From the NCBI RefSeq assembly GCF_013031355.1, contig NZ_WPZO01000002.1:248001-312000 (forward strand): 64,000 bases of DNA, read 5' to 3'. This document shows, piece after piece, positions 1 through 9,158 of this stretch (position 1 is its first letter; every line of letters starts with the position of its first letter). A program made the position numbers and the translations under genes. This stretch comes from Ruegeria arenilitoris. Its GTDB lineage: Bacteria; Pseudomonadota; Alphaproteobacteria; Rhodobacterales; Rhodobacteraceae. The notes under the pieces are model-generated. The model made no database searches. It saw nothing but the letters and a program-made list of their open reading frames with translations, and was not told the origin of the DNA.

Positions 1-1
1 G

Positions 2-133
2 GAGCATAAATCCTGGGAAAAACCGCATCAGGAAAACCTAACGGGGACGGCTCTGGCCTATACCCCTGCGGGGTCGCTGCGTCGGCAAAACCCGGTTGAG
101 CGCACGGATTACGAGGCCTGGAGCCCGGAATAA
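2..133 (+). CDS. NADH:ubiquinone oxidoreductase NDUFA12-family protein, 3' end
   Basis: The last 43 codons of a gene entering from the left edge, ending in TAA at 131-133. The translation contains [16 protein letters not shown] and ends YEAWSPE. The WEKPHQ-N-TGT and YEAW patterns are typical of the C-terminus of the 17.2-kDa accessory subunit of respiratory complex I (NDUFA12), which is found in alphaproteobacteria and mitochondria. The start and N-terminal half lie outside the window. mlaD follows 12 bases later in the same direction, so the two may be co-transcribed. Confidence 0.8.
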   Translation, partial: EHKSWEKPHQENLTGTALAYTPAGSLRRQNPVERTDYEAWSPE

Positions 134-145
134 ACGAGGCGAGCG

Positions 146-598
146 ATGTCGACCTATAACGTTACCGAAGTTCTTGTCGGTGGGGCTGTACTGGCCTGTG
201 CCGTCGCTTTTGGCGTTTATGCGAGCCAGTCCACCGGCCTGTCGCAGGGCGGCGCGGGATATCAGCTGGAGGCGTCGTTTCGCTCGCTCGAAGGTGTTGG
301 TGTGGGCACGGACGTGCGTCTGGCCGGGGTCAAGATCGGGACTGTGACGGGCGTTACCCTGAACCCGGACACCTATCGCGCAGACACCACCTTCTCGATT
401 GCGGACGGCATTCTGGTGCCGGATGACAGTGCCATCGTGATTTCGTCCGAAGGTCTTCTGGGCGGTAACTTCGTCGAGGTGATGCCGGGTGGCTCGCCGT
501 TCTATTTTGAGCCCGGCGATCAGGTTGAAGACACACAAGGCGCGGTTAGCCTGATCTCGCTGCTGGTTAAATTCGTGGCCGGGGACGGCAGCGAATGA
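146..598 (+). CDS. mlaD: MlaD, outer-membrane lipid asymmetry periplasmic lipid-binding protein
   Basis: A 150-residue protein with one N-terminal transmembrane anchor (about residues 8-26) followed by an MCE domain (about 37-115). VGTDVRLAGVKIGTVTGV is the classic MCE core. In the Mla pathway MlaD is a hexameric inner-membrane-anchored ring that passes phospholipids between MlaC and the MlaFEB ABC transporter. The length fits the short single-MCE alphaproteobacterial MlaD. Its stop overlaps the start of the next gene (ATGA at 595-598), so the two are translationally coupled. The mlaE, mlaF and mlaC genes are not in view. Confidence 0.9.
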   Translation: MSTYNVTEVLVGGAVLACAVAFGVYASQSTGLSQGGAGYQLEASFRSLEGVGVGTDVRLAGVKIGTVTGVTLNPDTYRADTTFSIADGILVPDDSAIVISSEGLLGGNFVEVMPGGSPFYFEPGDQVEDTQGAVSLISLLVKFVAGDGSE

Positions 599-963
599 AG
601 CGTTTTGCCCTGATCGCAGCGCTGCTGGCCGCCACGGGTGTAATGGCGCAGCAAAAGGCGCAGTCAGGTCCCGGGGCGATCCTGCGGGGTCTCGACAAAG
701 TCAACGGCCAGACCGTCGATGTGGAAATGCGGAACGGTGAGACCACGGCGATTTTTGGTCTGGACGTTGCGCTTGGGGATTGCCGTTATCCAGCCGAAAA
801 CCCCACCGGTGATGCCTTTGCCTATCTTACGATCTGGGAAAAAGGTAAGTCGGACGAATTGTTTGATGGCTGGATGATTGCCACATCCCCGGCGCTGAAC
901 GCGCTGGATCATGCGCGTTACGACGTCTGGGTGATCCGCTGTATGACGCCTTCGGCTGATTGA
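595..963 (+). CDS. DUF2155 domain-containing exported protein
   Basis: A 122-residue protein with a signal peptide (MKRFALIAALLAATGVMAQQ, cleavage expected near residue 18). The mature part has AILRGLDKVNGQT near the start and LGDCRYPAENP in the middle, as in the DUF2155 family found next to complex I or Mla genes in alphaproteobacteria. Its function is not established. It overlaps mlaD by 4 bases. Its last 46 bases overlap the 3' end of aat on the other strand, so the two genes are convergent. Confidence 0.85.
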   Translation: MKRFALIAALLAATGVMAQQKAQSGPGAILRGLDKVNGQTVDVEMRNGETTAIFGLDVALGDCRYPAENPTGDAFAYLTIWEKGKSDELFDGWMIATSPALNALDHARYDVWVIRCMTPSAD

Positions 964-1550
964 ACCAAAGGCGCGGTGAAATCTGCGCTCGCGTTGATCG
1001 CCTCTTCCAACTCCCGTCGGTACTGCGTGCGGGGAATTTCAATCGCCCCCAGTGACGCCAGATGTGCGGTTAGAAATTGCGTGTCGAACAGCCGAAACCC
1101 GGTTTGCCGCAGGCGATCCACCAGGTAGGCCAGAGCGATCTTTGACGCATCCGTTCGGCGCGAAAACATGCTCTCACCAAAAAATGCGGCCCCTAGTGCA
1201 ACACCATAGACGCCGCCAACCAGATGGTCGGCCTCCCACACCTCAAGCGAGTGCGCGTGGCCAGTGCGGTGAATTTGTAGATAGAGGTTTCGCAATTCGG
1301 CATTGATCCAGGTGTCCGCGCGATCTGCGCAACCATCGACAACGCCAGTAAAGTCCCGGTTGATCGTTATCGAGTACCCGCATTTGCGGATACTGCGCGA
1401 AAGACTGCGCGAGACATGGAAGCCGTCGAGGGGAAAGACGCCGCGAAACTTGGGATCAACCCAGAACAGCTCTGCGGCGTCACGGTGTTCGGCCATCGGG
1501 AAAATGCCGATGGAATAGCCGTGTAACAAGAGTTCCGGGGAAAGGCTCAT
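918..1550 (-). CDS. aat: Leucyl/phenylalanyl-tRNA--protein transferase
   Basis: A 210-residue enzyme that adds Leu or Phe from charged tRNA to proteins with N-terminal Arg or Lys, marking them for ClpAP degradation (N-end rule). Supporting motifs are GYSIGIFPMAEHRD near the N-terminus, FWVDPKFRGVFPLD, SLEVWEADHLVGGVYGVALG with the family's E-W-L-GG-YG pattern, FFGESMFSRRTDASK and FDTQFLTAHLASLG. All are family hallmarks and the length is normal. It lies downstream of accBC on the same strand, with a hairpin between them. Its 3' end overlaps the convergent DUF2155 gene. Confidence 0.93.
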   Translation of the reverse strand: MSLSPELLLHGYSIGIFPMAEHRDAAELFWVDPKFRGVFPLDGFHVSRSLSRSIRKCGYSITINRDFTGVVDGCADRADTWINAELRNLYLQIHRTGHAHSLEVWEADHLVGGVYGVALGAAFFGESMFSRRTDASKIALAYLVDRLRQTGFRLFDTQFLTAHLASLGAIEIPRTQYRRELEEAINASADFTAPLVQSAEGVIQRITQTS

Positions 1551-1564
1551 GCAGAATGCCCGAA

Positions 1565-1590
1565 GGCCGAAGGGCAGGCACCCTTCGGCC
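1565..1590 (-). terminator. Hairpin between accC and aat
   Basis: Perfect 10-bp arms GGCCGAAGGG / CCCTTCGGCC with a 6-base loop sit just after the accC stop and before the aat start. The stem is strong, but no long U-run follows, so it may be a weak terminator, an attenuator or an mRNA stabiliser. Confidence 0.5.
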
Positions 1591-1598
1591 CTGTTGTA

Positions 1599-2948
1599 TT
1601 AATCGGCCATATGCTCCGCAAGCCAGCGCTCCAGCCAGTGGATGTTGTAGTTTCCGCTGTGGATGTCGGGCTCCTGCAGAAGCGCGTGGAACAGCGGCAC
1701 AGTAGTGTCGATGCCGTCCACGATCAGTTCACCCAAGGCCCGTTCCAGACGTGCCAGTGCTTCGGCCCGGTCACGGCCCTGTACGATCAGCTTGGCGATC
1801 AGCGAGTCGTAATAGGGCGGGATCGAATACCCGTCATACAGCGCTGAATCCATACGCACACCCAGACCACCCGGCGCGTGATAGGCCGAGATTTTGCCCG
1901 GGCAGGGCGAGAAGTTGGGCAGTTTCTCGGCGTTGATCCGAACCTCAATGGCGTGGCCGTTGATTTCCAGATCGTCCTGACCAAACGACATGTCCTCACC
2001 GGCGGCGACAAGGATTTGCTCGCGCACCAGATCGACGCCAAAGATACCCTCGGTCACCGGGTGTTCCACCTGAAGGCGGGTGTTCATCTCGATGAAATAG
2101 AACTCGCCGTTTTCGTATAGGAACTCGATGGTGCCCGCGCCGATATAGTTGATCTTGGCCACAGCGTCGGCGCAGGTCTTACCGATCTTGGCGCGTTCTT
2201 CAGGGCTGATCGCAGGGCCAGGAGCCTCTTCAAAGACCTTCTGGTGACGGCGCTGCAGCGAGCAGTCGCGCTCACCCAGATGCACCGCCTTGCCCTTACC
2301 GTCGCCAAAGACCTGAATTTCGATATGGCGCGGTGTGGTCAGGTATTTCTCGATATAGACCTCGTCATTGCCAAAAGCGGCCTTGCCCTCGGCGCGCGCG
2401 GTCATGAAGGCACTTTCCATCTCAGCCGCGTTTTGCGCGACTTTCATGCCGCGACCGCCGCCACCGGCGGTGGCCTTGATGATGACGGGATAACCGAATT
2501 CCTCACCGATCTTCTTGGCAGTGGCCAGATCGGGCACACCGCCGTCCGAGCCGGGAACGCAGGGCACACCCAGCGCCTTCATGGTTTCCTTGGCGGTGAT
2601 CTTGTCGCCCATGATGCGGATATGTTCCGCGGTGGGGCCGATGAAGGTGATGCCGTGATCTTCGACGATCTGCACGAACTCGGCATTCTCGGACAGGAAG
2701 CCATAGCCGGGGTGGATCGCCTGCGCGCCGGTGATCTCACAGGCCGAGATGATCGCGGGCACGGACAGATAGCTTTGCGGGCTGGGCGGAGGGCCGATGC
2801 ACACCGATTCGTCCGCCATGCGCACATGCATCGCATCGCTGTCGGCGGTGGAGTGGACGGCGACCGTCTTAATCCCCATCTCGCGTGCGGCGCGGATGAC
2901 GCGCAGGGCGATCTCGCCTCGGTTGGCAATCAGGATCTTGTCGAACAT
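1599..2948 (-). CDS. accC: Acetyl-CoA carboxylase, biotin carboxylase subunit
   Basis: A 449-residue protein, the normal AccC length. It carboxylates the biotin on AccB with bicarbonate and ATP, the first half-reaction of malonyl-CoA formation for fatty acid synthesis in the cytoplasm. Visible parts are the N-terminal biotin-carboxylase domain ([20 protein letters not shown]), the ATP-grasp glycine loop [10 protein letters not shown] near residue 165, the [19 protein letters not shown] signature, the metal and active-site segment [16 protein letters not shown], and a C-terminal domain with AYHAPGG. accB lies 9 bases upstream, the standard accBC operon. Confidence 0.97.
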   Translation of the reverse strand: MFDKILIANRGEIALRVIRAAREMGIKTVAVHSTADSDAMHVRMADESVCIGPPPSPQSYLSVPAIISACEITGAQAIHPGYGFLSENAEFVQIVEDHGITFIGPTAEHIRIMGDKITAKETMKALGVPCVPGSDGGVPDLATAKKIGEEFGYPVIIKATAGGGGRGMKVAQNAAEMESAFMTARAEGKAAFGNDEVYIEKYLTTPRHIEIQVFGDGKGKAVHLGERDCSLQRRHQKVFEEAPGPAISPEERAKIGKTCADAVAKINYIGAGTIEFLYENGEFYFIEMNTRLQVEHPVTEGIFGVDLVREQILVAAGEDMSFGQDDLEINGHAIEVRINAEKLPNFSPCPGKISAYHAPGGLGVRMDSALYDGYSIPPYYDSLIAKLIVQGRDRAEALARLERALGELIVDGIDTTVPLFHALLQEPDIHSGNYNIHWLERWLAEHMAD

Positions 2949-2957
2949 GGGCTTGCC

Positions 2958-3455
2958 TTACTCAACAATGACCAGAGGGGTGCCGAATTCCACAGCGTCG
3001 CCGTCGCCGACCAGAATACGCTTGATGGTGCCCGCCTTGGGCGCGTGGATGTGGTTCATGGTTTTCATCGCTTCGACGATCAGCAGTGTGTCGCCTTCGG
3101 ACACCGATGCGCCGACCGAGATGAACGCGGGCGCGCCCGGTTCGGGCTGCATGTAGACAGTGCCGACCATGGGCGAGGTCACGGCGCCGGGGTGGCTGGC
3201 CGGATCTTCCTGTGCGGCGGGTGCCTCTGCTGCGGCAGGGGCCGGAGCGGCAGCCGGTGCAGCGGGCGCTGCGGCCGGAACGGCGACCTGAACCGGAGCA
3301 GCCACAGCCTGGGTCATACGGCTGACGCGCACGTTCAGGCTGTCTTCCTCGCCATATTCGCGTTTGACCTGCAGTTCGGTCAGGTCATTTTCGCGCAGCA
3401 GTTCAGCCAATGCTTTGATGAATGCCACATCCGCTTCGTGTTTGGTGTCTGTCAT
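2958..3455 (-). CDS. accB: Acetyl-CoA carboxylase biotin carboxyl carrier protein
   Basis: A 165-residue carrier protein. The N-terminal segment is helical, the linker (about 50-85) is rich in Ala and Pro, and the C-terminal biotinyl domain contains EAMKTMNHI with the biotinylated lysine at residue 131. It carries carboxybiotin between AccC and the AccAD carboxyltransferase. It is the first gene of the accBC operon on the minus strand. The Ala/Pro linker is longer than the E. coli thumb region, as is common in alphaproteobacteria. Confidence 0.97.
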   Translation of the reverse strand: MTDTKHEADVAFIKALAELLRENDLTELQVKREYGEEDSLNVRVSRMTQAVAAPVQVAVPAAAPAAPAAAPAPAAAEAPAAQEDPASHPGAVTSPMVGTVYMQPEPGAPAFISVGASVSEGDTLLIVEAMKTMNHIHAPKAGTIKRILVGDGDAVEFGTPLVIVE

Positions 3456-3607
3456 GAGTGTCCTCGACGGTTCCCCTTTGGCCCGTCTGTTTTCCGCGGG
3501 CTTTGGTCTGATTACGCAGCGTTATAAGCCATGCGCCCGGTCATGAAAAGCGCAGTCTGAGCCTGTGATGTAAGGGTTTTAAAGAAGATTTCAGGGTGCG
3601 AAGGGGC

Positions 3608-4144
3608 CTAAAGCGGCATTCCCGAAAGTTTCGCCACCAGTTCGGGCAGTTTGCGGGCCCCGAATTTCTCCAAAAGGCGGGCGCGGTAGGCCTCGATCGT
3701 GCGATAGCTGAGGTCCAGCTCGGCACCGATCTCTTTGGCGGACAAGCCGCGGCAGGACAGGATCGCGACCTCGCGTTCACGTGCGGTCAGCTCGACCAGA
3801 GGGCGTTCTTCCGAGATGTCGGAAAAGCTCCAGATGCCGTGGCGGAACGGGTCGTCCGGGGTCAGTGAACGCCCACGCGCACGACACCAGAACAGATCGC
3901 TATTGCGCCGCCGCATAACGCGTTCATCGGTGTAATAGCCGGTATCGCGCATCACCTGCAGGCTACGTGCGCCAATCCGTTCCCAATCGGCCACAGACGG
4001 ATAAAGGTGCAACAGGGGCATGTTGCGGTAATCCGCGGCTTCACCGCCAAAGGTGCGGGCGAACTGCAGATTGCAGCGTCGGATGATCCGGTTTTCCAAC
4101 TCGACAAGTCCGATTGGCGCATATTCAAAGGCGGGGTCGCTCAT
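3608..4144 (-). CDS. PAS-LuxR type transcriptional regulator
   Basis: A 178-residue protein. The N-terminal PAS-like sensory domain (about 1-115) begins FEYAPIGLVELENRIIRRCN and contains WCRARGRSL and WSFSDISEE. A C-terminal LuxR/GerE helix-turn-helix (about 118-175) has LTAREREVAILSCRGLSAKE followed by YRTIEAYRARLLEKFGA. It resembles short PAS-LuxR regulators of Rhodobacteraceae. The ligand and targets are unknown. It stands alone upstream of accBC with about 150 bases between them. Confidence 0.82.
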   Translation of the reverse strand: MSDPAFEYAPIGLVELENRIIRRCNLQFARTFGGEAADYRNMPLLHLYPSVADWERIGARSLQVMRDTGYYTDERVMRRRNSDLFWCRARGRSLTPDDPFRHGIWSFSDISEERPLVELTAREREVAILSCRGLSAKEIGAELDLSYRTIEAYRARLLEKFGARKLPELVAKLSGMPL

Positions 4145-4349
4145 GTGGCTATCGTGCCGGGATTTCAGGGGAAATAGAAGGGGGACTGAACAGATTCTGT
4201 GTGGGCGTTGCCGGCGTTGGGCGCATGCGTTTTGTCAACTTTGTAAACGACCTATGAAAACCTAGTCTTAACCTATAGAAATACTTCAAGAGTTCTGAAA
4301 ATCAATCGGGGTCGAATTCGGATGGTTCCGCTTTGGCAGAGGTGAGAAC

Positions 4350-5645
4350 ATGCGCGATACGCTGACAGGTAGCCGCATTCGGGAAAGGCGTCAGATCGCG
4401 GGTCTGCGGCAGGCGGAACTTGCGCGTCAGGTTGGGATTTCAGCGTCTTATCTGAATCTGATCGAACATAACCGCCGCCGGATTGGCGGTAAGTTGCTGG
4501 TCGATATCGCGACGGCACTGGCGGTGGAGCCGTCAGTTCTGACGCAGGGGATCGAGGCGACGCTGATCTCGGCGCTGCGCGAGGCAGCGGCTGATGCCGT
4601 TGGCCAACAAGCGGAACTGGATGGGCTCGAAGAGTTCGCCGGGCGTTTCCCCGGATGGGCGGGGGTGTTGGCGCAAATGCACCGCCGGGTTGTTTCGCTG
4701 GAGCGCACAGTGGAAACGCTGTCGGACCGTCTGACCCACGACCCGCATCTGGCGGCCTCGATGCACGAGGTTCTGTCGACCGCCGCCGCGATTCGCTCAA
4801 CCGCTGCGATTCTGGCGGATACGCAGGATATCGAACCCGAATGGCAGGATCGCTTTCACAGCAACCTGCACCAGGATGCTGAGCGTTTGGCTGAAAGCTC
4901 CAAGTCGCTGGTGGCCTATCTGGATGAAAGCGATTCTGACGGGGATCATCGCGGCGTGCCGATGGAAGACGTCGAAGCGTTTTTCGAGGCCCGCGGGCAC
5001 CACTTCCCCGAGGTTGAAGAGGGCGGAGCCGATGCCAACATAGACCTGAGCGATCTGGAATCGTCGGCTGCGAAAACGGTGGCTCAGGAATTCCTCAAGG
5101 TTTATGCAACAGACGCCCGTGCCATGCCGCTGGACCAATTGCAGGCCGCGCTGGCCGAGGCCCCGTTGGACCCGCTGCAACTGGCGGCGCGGTTTTCGGT
5201 GAATGTTGCAACGGTGCTGAGGCGGCTGGCGGCGTTGCCGGGCGGGTATCTGGGGCGCCCGACGGGGCTGGTGGTGTGCGATGCTTCCGGCAGTATCCTG
5301 TTCAGCAAATCCGTGCCCGGTTTTGCCATGCCGCGCTTTGGTGAGGCTTGTCCACTGTGGCCGCTGTTTCAGGCGCTGAACCGGCCGCTGGTGCCCATAC
5401 GCAAACGCATCGTGCAGCTTGGGCGGACAGCCGCCGTGTTTGATTGCTATGCTTACGCATGGCCACAGCACATATCCGGTTTTGATGACGGGCCGGTCTA
5501 TCGGTCGGTGATGCTGGTGCGGTCGGTCGAGGATGTTGCACAGGATGAGCAGGCGGTTGCCCGGGTCGGTCCCAGCTGCAGGGTTTGTCCCAGCAGCGAT
5601 TGTACGTCCCGCCGCGAACCGTCAATTCTGAGCGAAGGTTTTTGA
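4350..5645 (+). CDS. ScfR/RamB-type short-chain acyl-responsive transcriptional regulator
   Basis: A 431-residue protein. The N-terminal XRE-type helix-turn-helix (about 8-62) reads GSRIRERRQIAGLRQAELAR and GISASYLNLIEHNRRRIGG. A long middle part follows. The C-terminal region carries FAMPRFGEACPLWPLFQAL and a Cys-rich tail CRVCPSSDCTSRREPSIL, as in DUF2083-type regulators that sense short-chain fatty acyl-CoA and control acetate or propionate use. The targets here are unknown. The next genes, a receiver protein and a symporter-kinase, lie 78 bases downstream in the same direction, so a shared role in carbon uptake is possible. Confidence 0.8.
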   Translation: MRDTLTGSRIRERRQIAGLRQAELARQVGISASYLNLIEHNRRRIGGKLLVDIATALAVEPSVLTQGIEATLISALREAAADAVGQQAELDGLEEFAGRFPGWAGVLAQMHRRVVSLERTVETLSDRLTHDPHLAASMHEVLSTAAAIRSTAAILADTQDIEPEWQDRFHSNLHQDAERLAESSKSLVAYLDESDSDGDHRGVPMEDVEAFFEARGHHFPEVEEGGADANIDLSDLESSAAKTVAQEFLKVYATDARAMPLDQLQAALAEAPLDPLQLAARFSVNVATVLRRLAALPGGYLGRPTGLVVCDASGSILFSKSVPGFAMPRFGEACPLWPLFQALNRPLVPIRKRIVQLGRTAAVFDCYAYAWPQHISGFDDGPVYRSVMLVRSVEDVAQDEQAVARVGPSCRVCPSSDCTSRREPSILSEGF

Positions 5646-5723
5646 CAGTTTCCTGACACTGCGCGTAAGCTGGCGGCGACGGGTCATTCAGTTTATGACC
5701 GGTCACGGGGAGGACAGATAATC

Positions 5724-6104
5724 ATGAGCCGCAAGGTTCTGCTAATTGAGGATGAGCCGAACATCGCCGAGGCCATTCGGTTCCTGCTGACACGCGAAGG
5801 TTGGCTGGTGGAAACACATGCCGAAGGCAGCGATGCATTACAGGTCATTCAGGGCGCAAGCCCGGATCTTGTGATTCTGGACGTAATGCTGCCGGGTAAG
5901 AGCGGGATGGAGATTTTACGAGACCTGCGCGACGTGGAAGGTATGCAGAGCCTGCCGGTTTTGATGCTGACTGCGCGGGGGCAGTCCCGGGATCGAGAGA
6001 TGGCCGAAAACGCCGGAGTCAGTCGTTTCATGACCAAGCCGTTTTCCAATACCGAGATGCTGACTGCTGTGCGGGACCTGCACGCGCAGGCAACGCAGTC
6101 ATGA
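5724..6104 (+). CDS. Single-domain (receiver-only) response regulator
   Basis: A 126-residue protein that is all CheY-like receiver domain. It has the acidic pocket E9-D10-E11, phosphoacceptor D53 in LVILDVMLPGKSG, T83 in MLTARG and K105 in FMTKPFS. There is no DNA-binding output domain, so it must act by protein contact or phosphotransfer. It overlaps the next gene by 4 bases (ATGA), and the histidine kinase follows, which is its probable partner. Confidence 0.92.
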   Translation: MSRKVLLIEDEPNIAEAIRFLLTREGWLVETHAEGSDALQVIQGASPDLVILDVMLPGKSGMEILRDLRDVEGMQSLPVLMLTARGQSRDREMAENAGVSRFMTKPFSNTEMLTAVRDLHAQATQS

Positions 6105-6415
6105 AACCGGACGAAGACCGTAAGCCTTCGGGTGTCCGGCCTTCGCTGTTTCTGGAACGGCAGAGTTATCGCCGCCGCAGATTGTCTGATGCCGCACGAC
6201 TGCTGCCCTTTCTGGGGGCGGCCCTGCTGGCCATCCCGTTGCTGTGGCCTGACGGTCAAGGCACGCAGGAGGGCGTGTCCCTGTCTTCAGCGATCTTTTA
6301 TATCTTCACGTGCTGGGCGGCGATGATCGTGGCCAGCCTGGTGTTTGGGTTTGCCGCCAGACGCATGCGGGTCCATGACGAATCCGAACCCGAGACGGAC
6401 CGATGGCAACGCTGA
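6101..6415 (+). CDS. Small membrane protein between response regulator and kinase
   Basis: A 104-residue protein with two predicted transmembrane segments (about 37-52 and 65-85), a basic N-terminus and a charged C-terminal tail. I do not recognise the family. It overlaps the receiver gene by 4 bases and the kinase gene by 13 bases, so all three are translationally coupled. It may be an accessory subunit of the membrane kinase (inference from position). Confidence 0.75.
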   Translation: MKPDEDRKPSGVRPSLFLERQSYRRRRLSDAARLLPFLGAALLAIPLLWPDGQGTQEGVSLSSAIFYIFTCWAAMIVASLVFGFAARRMRVHDESEPETDRWQR

Positions 6416-9081
6416 ACATTCTGATTCTGGTTTGCCTGGGTTATGTGGTGCTGCTGTTTGGCGTCGCTTTTGCCGCCGACAGGATGGCGGCCGCCGGGCG
6501 GGGGGCATGGCTGCGGTCGCCGCTGGTTTACACGCTGTCACTGTCGATCTACTGCACCGCCTGGACGTTTTACGGCGCCGTTGGCAATGCCGCGCGGTCA
6601 GGGCTGGAGTTCGTCACGATCTATCTGGGCCCAACGCTGGTCATGATCAGCTGGTGGTGGGGCCTGCGCAAACTGGTGCGGGTCGGGCGCAGCCAACGGG
6701 TGACCTCGATCGCCGACCTGATCTCATCCCGGTACGGGAAATCCAACACGCTGGCGATCTGTGTGACCATTCTGGCGGTGCTGGGTGGCACCCCCTATAT
6801 CGCGCTGCAGCTGCAATCCATCACCCTGTCGTTTTCGATCTTTGCCGAGGCTGATCCCACCGGCCTTTATCGCGAAGGGTCAAGCGTGTTCTGGGTGGCT
6901 ACAGGGTTGGCCGTGTTCGCGATCCTGTTCGGAACGCGCAATCTGGACGTCAACGAACGCCACCACGGGGTTGTCACCGCCATTGCGCTGGAATCGGTGG
7001 TCAAATTGTTCGCCCTGCTTGCCGTGGGCGCGTTTGTGGTCTGGGGTATCGCGGGGGGTGTCGGGCCGATGATGGACCGCATCGACGCATCCGAGATCGG
7101 CCAATGGAACGTGGACGCCGGACGCTGGACCACTTTCATCTTCCTGTCTGCCGCAGCCTTTGTCTGCCTGCCGCGCATGTTTCAGGTTATGGTGGTCGAG
7201 AACGCGGATGAGGGGCATCTGAGAACCGCCGCATGGGCCTTCCCGCTGTACCTGCTGTTGATGAGCCTTTTTGTGGTGCCCATTGCCGTTGTCGGTCTGG
7301 ACCTGATGCCCGAAGGCTCGAACCCTGACCTGTTCGTGCTGACTGTGCCGCTGTCTCAGGGCAATGACTGGCTGGCGATGCTGTCTTTTATCGGGGGCTT
7401 TTCATCGGCCACGTCCATGGTCATCGTTACAGCGATGGCGCTGTCGACGATGGTGTCGAACCACGTGGTCATGCCGATCTGGCTGAGCACGCAGGAGGGG
7501 TCCGGTTCCGTATCCGGCGACGTCAGGAACGTGGTGCTGTTGGCGCGGCGTGTGTCGATCGCGGTGATCATGGCGATGGGCTACTATTACTACCGCTTGT
7601 CCGGGGGTGGGGCCGCTCTGGCCTCGATCGGATTGATTGCCTTTGCCGGTGTTTCCCAGATTTTGCCCGCACTGGTCGGTGGCCTGTTTTGGCGCGGGGC
7701 GACGCGGACCGGTGCCTTGGTGGGGCTGACTGTAGGGTTCCTCTTGTGGGTCTACACGCTGTTGCTTCCGGGGATGGACGGGGTGTTGATGCCCGAAACG
7801 GTGCTGCAAAATGGCCCGTTTGGTTTTGGTTGGCTGCGCCCGCAGGCCCTGTTCGGGATCGAGGGTATGGACCCGATGGTGCATACCGTGATGTGGTCGC
7901 TGTCCCTGAACACCATCGCGTTTTGCGTCGCGTCACTGCTGAGTTTCCCCAGCCCGTTGGAGCGCTTGCAGGGTGCCCAATTCGTCAACGTCTTCGATCA
8001 CTCTGTCGCGCCCCGTGGCTGGTCCGGGTCGGTTGCGCAGAGTGAAGACCTGATGATCATGACTCAGCGAATACTGGGTGCAGGACCTGCGCAGGAATTC
8101 TTTCAGGCTGAGGCAGAGCAGCAGGGCGGGCGCTCCAGTCTGCCGGAGCCGACCCCCGCGTTTCTGGAGCGGCTTGAGCGCGAGCTGAGCGGCTCTGTCG
8201 GGGCCGCCACGGCCCACGCGATGATCGGTCAGATCGTCGGCGGCTCGTCCGTGTCGGTCGAGGACCTGCTGGCCGTGGCAGATGAATCCGCGCAACTGCT
8301 GGAGTACTCCAGCCAGCTGGAGGTAAAATCCGCCGAGCTGACCCGTACCGCGCGGCAATTGCGGGAGGCGAACGCCAAACTCACGCAAATCTCGGAGCAG
8401 AAGGACAGCTTCCTTAGCCAGGTCAGTCACGAGCTGCGCACGCCCATGACCTCGATCCGCGCGTTTTCCGAGATTATGCGCGACACCGAGGGGTTGAGCG
8501 CGGAAGAACAGACGCGCTATGCCGCGATCATCCACGACGAAGCCCTGCGCCTGACCCGGTTGCTGGACGATCTTCTGGACCTGAGTGTTCTAGAGAGCGG
8601 GCGGGTCAATCTGAATGTCGGTGACGACACGCTACGCTCGGTGCTGGACCGGGCCGTGTCCAGCGCATTGGCCGGGTCTAGCCGGAAGCTGACGGTGCGG
8701 CGCTCGAAAACGGCTGAACGTATCCCGCTGCAAACGGATCTGGACCGGCTGGGGCAGGTCTTTATTAACTTGATTTCCAACGCGCAAAAATACTGTGATG
8801 CCGATGAGCCGGTGCTGACGATTTCAGCCCATGATGTCGGTGGGCAGGTGGTGATTGATTTTGCCGACAATGGCAGTGGCATCCCGCCCGAAGCCCGCTC
8901 GATGGTGTTCGAGAAATTCGCCCGCGTGGGCGTCGATAAGGCCGGCGGCGCCGGGCTGGGTCTGGCGATTTGCCGCGAGATCATGCAGCGACTGGGCGGA
9001 GAGATCACCTATTTGCCGGGGCAGGGTGGGGCGGCGTTTCGTGTCAGGCTGCCAATGGCGTATCAGCAGGCCGCGCAGTGA
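6403..9081 (+). CDS. Sodium:solute symporter-fused sensor histidine kinase (CbrA-like)
   Basis: An 892-residue protein. The first roughly 530 residues form a multi-spanning SSS/PutP-type transporter domain with segments such as SIADLISSRYGKS and GGFSSATSMVIVTAMALSTM. A linker with a coiled coil follows (about 600-665). The HisKA domain has the phosphoacceptor at H676 in SQVSHELRTPMTSIRAFSE. The HATPase domain has N, G1 and G2 boxes (INLISNAQKY, DNGSGIPPEA, GAGLGLAICREIM). CbrA-type kinases couple a transporter-like sensor to a two-component response for carbon or nitrogen use. No receiver is attached; the receiver gene lies upstream in the same operon. The likely ligand is a small organic acid or amino acid, which the sequence cannot settle. 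Confidence 0.92.
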   Translation: MATLNILILVCLGYVVLLFGVAFAADRMAAAGRGAWLRSPLVYTLSLSIYCTAWTFYGAVGNAARSGLEFVTIYLGPTLVMISWWWGLRKLVRVGRSQRVTSIADLISSRYGKSNTLAICVTILAVLGGTPYIALQLQSITLSFSIFAEADPTGLYREGSSVFWVATGLAVFAILFGTRNLDVNERHHGVVTAIALESVVKLFALLAVGAFVVWGIAGGVGPMMDRIDASEIGQWNVDAGRWTTFIFLSAAAFVCLPRMFQVMVVENADEGHLRTAAWAFPLYLLLMSLFVVPIAVVGLDLMPEGSNPDLFVLTVPLSQGNDWLAMLSFIGGFSSATSMVIVTAMALSTMVSNHVVMPIWLSTQEGSGSVSGDVRNVVLLARRVSIAVIMAMGYYYYRLSGGGAALASIGLIAFAGVSQILPALVGGLFWRGATRTGALVGLTVGFLLWVYTLLLPGMDGVLMPETVLQNGPFGFGWLRPQALFGIEGMDPMVHTVMWSLSLNTIAFCVASLLSFPSPLERLQGAQFVNVFDHSVAPRGWSGSVAQSEDLMIMTQRILGAGPAQEFFQAEAEQQGGRSSLPEPTPAFLERLERELSGSVGAATAHAMIGQIVGGSSVSVEDLLAVADESAQLLEYSSQLEVKSAELTRTARQLREANAKLTQISEQKDSFLSQVSHELRTPMTSIRAFSEIMRDTEGLSAEEQTRYAAIIHDEALRLTRLLDDLLDLSVLESGRVNLNVGDDTLRSVLDRAVSSALAGSSRKLTVRRSKTAERIPLQTDLDRLGQVFINLISNAQKYCDADEPVLTISAHDVGGQVVIDFADNGSGIPPEARSMVFEKFARVGVDKAGGAGLGLAICREIMQRLGGEITYLPGQGGAAFRVRLPMAYQQAAQ

Positions 9082-9158
9082 CACGGATGTAAAGACATTC
9101 GTAACCTGAACCGGGTTAGACCGGATGTCAGATACAGCAATCAACAGCGGTTTGGGGC

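Noticed and set aside
2244..3527. 427-codon plus-strand frame opposite accC and accB
   Set aside because: It is a mirror frame of two certain high-GC genes; its translation is His/Arg/Gly-rich and matches nothing.
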